Shown here in pieces: positions 20,718-23,620 of a DNA stretch of 23,620 nt. A program made the translations under genes and the position numbers. The notes beneath the pieces were generated by a model. That model searched no databases and was not told where the DNA came from. It saw only the letters and a list, made by a program, of their open reading frames with translations. This stretch comes from CAYPZL01 sp964415045 (GTDB taxonomy: Bacteria > Planctomycetota > Phycisphaerae > Sedimentisphaerales > Anaerobacaceae). The DNA is taken from NCBI GenBank assembly GCA_964415045.1, contig CAYPZL010000079.1, positions 1 through 23,620 on the forward strand, given 5' to 3'. Every line of letters begins with the position of its first letter. Position 1 is the first letter of the stretch.

Positions 20718-23378
20718 ATGTGTAGAGAAAAAACGGTTCTCATCCTGTGTGTTCTTGTCCTGGGTACAGTCGGCAGCGGCGCCGAGGTTTTCTGGAGCGA
20801 TGGCGCCGCCAACCACAATCACCTCTGGACCGATCCGGACAACTGGGAGGGAGGAATCGTCCCCGGGCCCGGCGACGAGGTCCAGATCCTCTCACCGCAA
20901 GCGGACAATGGACACGGTCCAATTATTCAGGCTCCGATGAATATCACGGTGGCGGGCCTCAAAAATGAATTGGAGGGCCGTCCGGGGAAACCTGAACTCA
21001 CGATGACCGGTGGAAACCTCGAGGTCACGGACTTTGTATGGTGGGGCGACTACGATGATATTGAGGCCTTTTGGTACCACCAGGGCGGCAACGTGACGGT
21101 CGCCAACGAGTTCGAGCTCGGCTGGGGGCCCGGGACCGGCGGCGCCGGCACTCTGGACATGACCGGGGGCACGATCACCGCCGGGGAATTGGTGATTCCT
21201 ACGGGCAGTGGAGCGTATGGGGAGTTCTACCTTCGTGGAGGCACCTTTACCGTCCGCGACGTGGGCGGCCTCGAGATCAACGCCAACGGCCTGATCGAAG
21301 TCAGTGGAGGCACGCTCGTGCTGGCCGGCGATGCGACGGGGCAGATCGAAGGCTTTATCGCCGACGGGTCGATCACCGCGTACGGTGGCGCCGGGTACTT
21401 CGAGCTCGACTACAACGAGAGGAATCCGGGCAACACCACACTGACGGCGGTCCCCATTACGGGAAAAGCGTATAGACCGACCCCGGCTGATGGGGCCGTG
21501 AACGTGACGTTCTGGCTCATGGAGTGGGGCGCCGGTCTGAATGCCGCCTTGCATGATGTGTACCTGGGTACGTCCCCTGATACTCTGGAGTACGCAGGTC
21601 GCCAGCCTCTTCCCGTATACTGGCCTGCGGCCGGTCTTGCCGCCGATACCACGTACTACTGGCGAGTCGATGAGGTGGAGGCGGACCTTACCACCGTTCA
21701 CGCCGGCGATGTTTGGACCTTCACGACGGCGCCCGAGACGGCCTATGACCCCAGTCCGTGGGATGGCGCCAGGCACGTCAATACCGAGACCGAATTGGCC
21801 TGGGCTGCGGGGCTCAATGCGACTTCGCATGACGTGTACTTCGGTACCGACAAGGCGGCGGTCGAAACAGGCGCAGAAGGAACGGCCATGGGCAACCAGA
21901 TTCCCAGGACATTCGATCCCGGCCCGCTGGCGGCGGACACCACCTATTACTGGCGGATTGACGAGCGCGCCGCCGGCGACGTGGTGCATGAGGGCCAGGT
22001 CTGGAGTTTCACCACGCTCGGTTCCGGCGGCGGTGTGAAAGCCGTGTACTTCCGGGGCACGGATCTGGCAGGCGATCCCGCACTTAGCCAGGTAGAGGAT
22101 ACGATCGATCATTCGTGGGGCTCGGGGGAAGTGGTTGACGGTCTCAGCGATCAGGTTTCGGCCCGGTGGACCGGGAACCTGGAGGCGCCCTTTACGGAGA
22201 CCTTTACACTGATTACAACCAGCGACGACGGCATTCGCCTCTGGCTCGACGGGCGGCTGCTCATCGACAACTGGACCAATCACGGCACGCGCGACGATTA
22301 TACGCGCGTGGACCTTGTGGCCGGTCAGTACTACGGCGTGAAGATGGAATGGTATGAGGATGGCGGAGGCGCCGTGGCGCAGCTTTCCTGGCAGAGCGAG
22401 TCGATTCCCAGACAGATCATTCCCACGGGCTGGCTGCAGCTTTCGGTCAGGGCCACGGGGCCGTACCCGCCGAACGTGGGCGTCGATATCCCCCAGAGGC
22501 CGTTGCTGCGCTGGAACGCCAGCGAAAGTGCCGCCCGGCACGACGTCTACTTCGCCGATGACGCCGAAGCGGTGGCCAACGCCACGCCCGCGGACGCCGG
22601 CATCTATCGCGGCCAGCAGGCCCTCGATGCAACCACGTTCGATCCGGGCCCCCTGGAGTGGAGCAAGACCTACTACTGGCGCATCGATGAGGTCAATACA
22701 CTCGATGCGGACAGCCCGTGGAAGGGGGCCGTCTGGAGCTTCACCACCGCCGACTTCATTGTGATCGATGACTTTGAGACCTACACCAATGAGGTCGGCC
22801 GGCGTGTCTTCGAGGTTTGGGTCGATGGCGTCGGTTTCAGCCAGCCGGCTCCGGGCCACCCGGGCAACGGCACCGGTGCGGCGGTCGGCCACGACATCTG
22901 GAGTGTGGAGAGCCCCCACTACAACGGCCTGCTCGTCGAGACCGAGGACGTCCACGGGGGCTACCAGGCCATGCCTCTGTACTACGACAATACGGAGACT
23001 CCCTATTATTCCGAGGCCGACCGGACGTGGGCGGTTGCCCAGGACTGGACCGTCAATGGTGTCGATACTCTGGTGCTTTACGTCAGAGGCCTGCCGGGCA
23101 ACGGGCCCGATCCGCTCTATGTTGCGGTCGAGGATAGTGGTGGGGGCGTCGGGATCGTGCCCCATCCGGACGCTGCGATAGTGACTTCTGAAGAATGGGC
23201 GGAGTGGAAGATGCCGCTGAGTGAGCTTGTCGACGCCGGTGTGACAGTGACAGGTGTCAAGAAGATCTCTGTCGGTGTTGGCCAGCGTGACGCGACGACT
23301 CCAGGCGGAACCGGCGCGATCTACGTCGACGATGTTCGAGTCGTGAAACTCGTGTCAACCGAAGAACCCGGCAACTGA
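20718..23378 (+). CDS. Large secreted multidomain protein with PA14-like and FN3-like repeats
   Basis: An 886-residue exported protein. The start has a strong AAGGAGG, and residues 1-22 are a signal peptide (MCREKTVLILCVLVLGTVGS). Residues about 23-250 are a beta-solenoid-like region with repeated short turns (LTMTGGNLEV, YHQGGNVTVA, LDMTGGTITA, YLRGGTFTVR, EVSGGTLVLA). Three FN3-like repeats (about 253-338, 343-433 and 583-678) share HDVYFG/HDVYLG, TYYWRIDE and VWSFTT. A PA14-like domain lies at about 437-575 (VKAVYFRGTDLAG, TTSDDGIRLWLDGRLLIDNW, VKMEWYEDGGGAVAQLSW). The C-terminal 200 residues (FIVIDDFETYTNEV, then GTGAIYVDDVRVVK at the end) look like a carbohydrate-binding jelly roll. No PEP-CTERM or other sorting signal is seen. 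It likely binds polysaccharide at the cell surface or outside; no catalytic domain is evident. Confidence 0.88.
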   Translation: MCREKTVLILCVLVLGTVGSGAEVFWSDGAANHNHLWTDPDNWEGGIVPGPGDEVQILSPQADNGHGPIIQAPMNITVAGLKNELEGRPGKPELTMTGGNLEVTDFVWWGDYDDIEAFWYHQGGNVTVANEFELGWGPGTGGAGTLDMTGGTITAGELVIPTGSGAYGEFYLRGGTFTVRDVGGLEINANGLIEVSGGTLVLAGDATGQIEGFIADGSITAYGGAGYFELDYNERNPGNTTLTAVPITGKAYRPTPADGAVNVTFWLMEWGAGLNAALHDVYLGTSPDTLEYAGRQPLPVYWPAAGLAADTTYYWRVDEVEADLTTVHAGDVWTFTTAPETAYDPSPWDGARHVNTETELAWAAGLNATSHDVYFGTDKAAVETGAEGTAMGNQIPRTFDPGPLAADTTYYWRIDERAAGDVVHEGQVWSFTTLGSGGGVKAVYFRGTDLAGDPALSQVEDTIDHSWGSGEVVDGLSDQVSARWTGNLEAPFTETFTLITTSDDGIRLWLDGRLLIDNWTNHGTRDDYTRVDLVAGQYYGVKMEWYEDGGGAVAQLSWQSESIPRQIIPTGWLQLSVRATGPYPPNVGVDIPQRPLLRWNASESAARHDVYFADDAEAVANATPADAGIYRGQQALDATTFDPGPLEWSKTYYWRIDEVNTLDADSPWKGAVWSFTTADFIVIDDFETYTNEVGRRVFEVWVDGVGFSQPAPGHPGNGTGAAVGHDIWSVESPHYNGLLVETEDVHGGYQAMPLYYDNTETPYYSEADRTWAVAQDWTVNGVDTLVLYVRGLPGNGPDPLYVAVEDSGGGVGIVPHPDAAIVTSEEWAEWKMPLSELVDAGVTVTGVKKISVGVGQRDATTPGGTGAIYVDDVRVVKLVSTEEPGN

Positions 23379-23620
23379 CCCGGTCGACGATAGACGCGCT
23401 GTGCGCGCCACTCCAGGCAAGATGGGCATGTCACTGCGCCGCCGACGGCGGTTGACCGTGACCGCGCCGGCAGTCGGTCGATTGCGATGCGTTTCCACGC
23501 AAGTTGATGTTACCGGTACGGGAGCTTTGCTCGTGTCTGGTTGAATGGAAACATCCCGAATTCTCATTCTTAACTGAACTTTTGCAAAATGGAGGTTAGG
23601 CGTATATTCTTCAAGGAAAT
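23379..23620. other. Downstream region, no gene seen
   Basis: After the stop of the large secreted protein no gene is supported up to the window edge. A short CCGCC/GGCGG stem (23439-23451) lacks a T-tract. At the end, TTGCAA (23582-23587) and TATTCT (23605-23610) are 17 bases apart and could start a transcript for a gene beyond the window. Confidence 0.3.

Noticed and set aside
20892..23165. A 757-codon minus-strand open frame
   Set aside because: Antisense to the repeat-rich secreted protein whose domains and signal peptide are unmistakable.
23439..23451. GC-rich stem after the large secreted protein gene
   Set aside because: Only a 5-6 base stem with a 1-3 base loop and no T-tract, so not called as a terminator.
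1..23620. CRISPR arrays, tRNA or rRNA genes, insertion sequences
   Set aside because: No spaced repeat array, no tRNA-like cloverleaf or rRNA stretch, and no transposase motif was recognised on reading both strands.

Overview
The window looks like a chromosomal stretch of a GC-rich, Gram-negative bacterium, most likely a planctomycete of the Phycisphaerae type. This is inferred from gene style, not from a marker gene. The signs are a Tat-exported Gfo/Idh/MocA oxidoreductase, a large secreted protein with a PA14-like domain and 'HDVYFG...YYWRIDE...VWSFTT' repeats, an LpxB-type lipid A gene, and many weak Shine-Dalgarno sites.

Layout. (1) 1-925: an orphan hypothetical gene flanked by short tandem repeats. 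(2) 1272-5083, minus strand: a three-gene unit with a Tat-exported Gfo/Idh/MocA protein, a MalY/PatB-type PLP lyase and a secreted protein of unknown family. A sigma70-like promoter lies at 5132-5160. (3) 5084-6076: about 1 kb without an intact gene. It holds a strong hairpin and, on the minus strand, an amber-interrupted coding remnant at 5403-5648. (4) 6077-7114, plus strand: a frameshifted HTH gene remnant followed by its intact relative, an XRE-cupin regulator. (5) 7146-10485, minus strand: a compact arsenic operon, arsR - arsC - AhpD-like/CMD protein - arsM (fused to a Bfd-like iron-sulfur domain) - acr3. A clear promoter overlaps a 26-bp palindromic ArsR operator. (6) 10604-17101, minus strand: a second ArsR-led operon. 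Its order is arsR2 - ArsP-type permease with an inserted soluble domain - small MTH895-type thioredoxin - rhodanese - TauE/SafE - DGC-domain protein (frameshifted) - membrane-anchored thioredoxin with NosL/MerB-like domains - exported thioredoxin with a SurA-N-like helical region - CcdA. (7) 17194-17895, minus strand: a Tat-exported flavodoxin-like FMN reductase. (8) 18157-20305, plus strand: lpxB and an EamA transporter. (9) 20718-23378, plus strand: an 886-residue secreted multidomain protein.

How it fits together. The 7146-10485 operon is a full cytoplasmic arsenic module: sense (ArsR), reduce arsenate with thioredoxin (ArsC), methylate (ArsM) and extrude arsenite (Acr3). The operon just upstream joins an ArsP-type permease, associated with organoarsenicals, to a predicted trans-membrane thiol electron route (CcdA to two exported thioredoxins), a Cys-rich NosL/MerB-like metal-binding module, and sulfur-handling proteins (rhodanese, TauE/SafE). 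I read this second operon as the most interesting candidate system: an arsenic- or metal-responsive, envelope-located thiol/sulfur redox pathway coupled to metalloid export. Its substrate cannot be decided from sequence alone.
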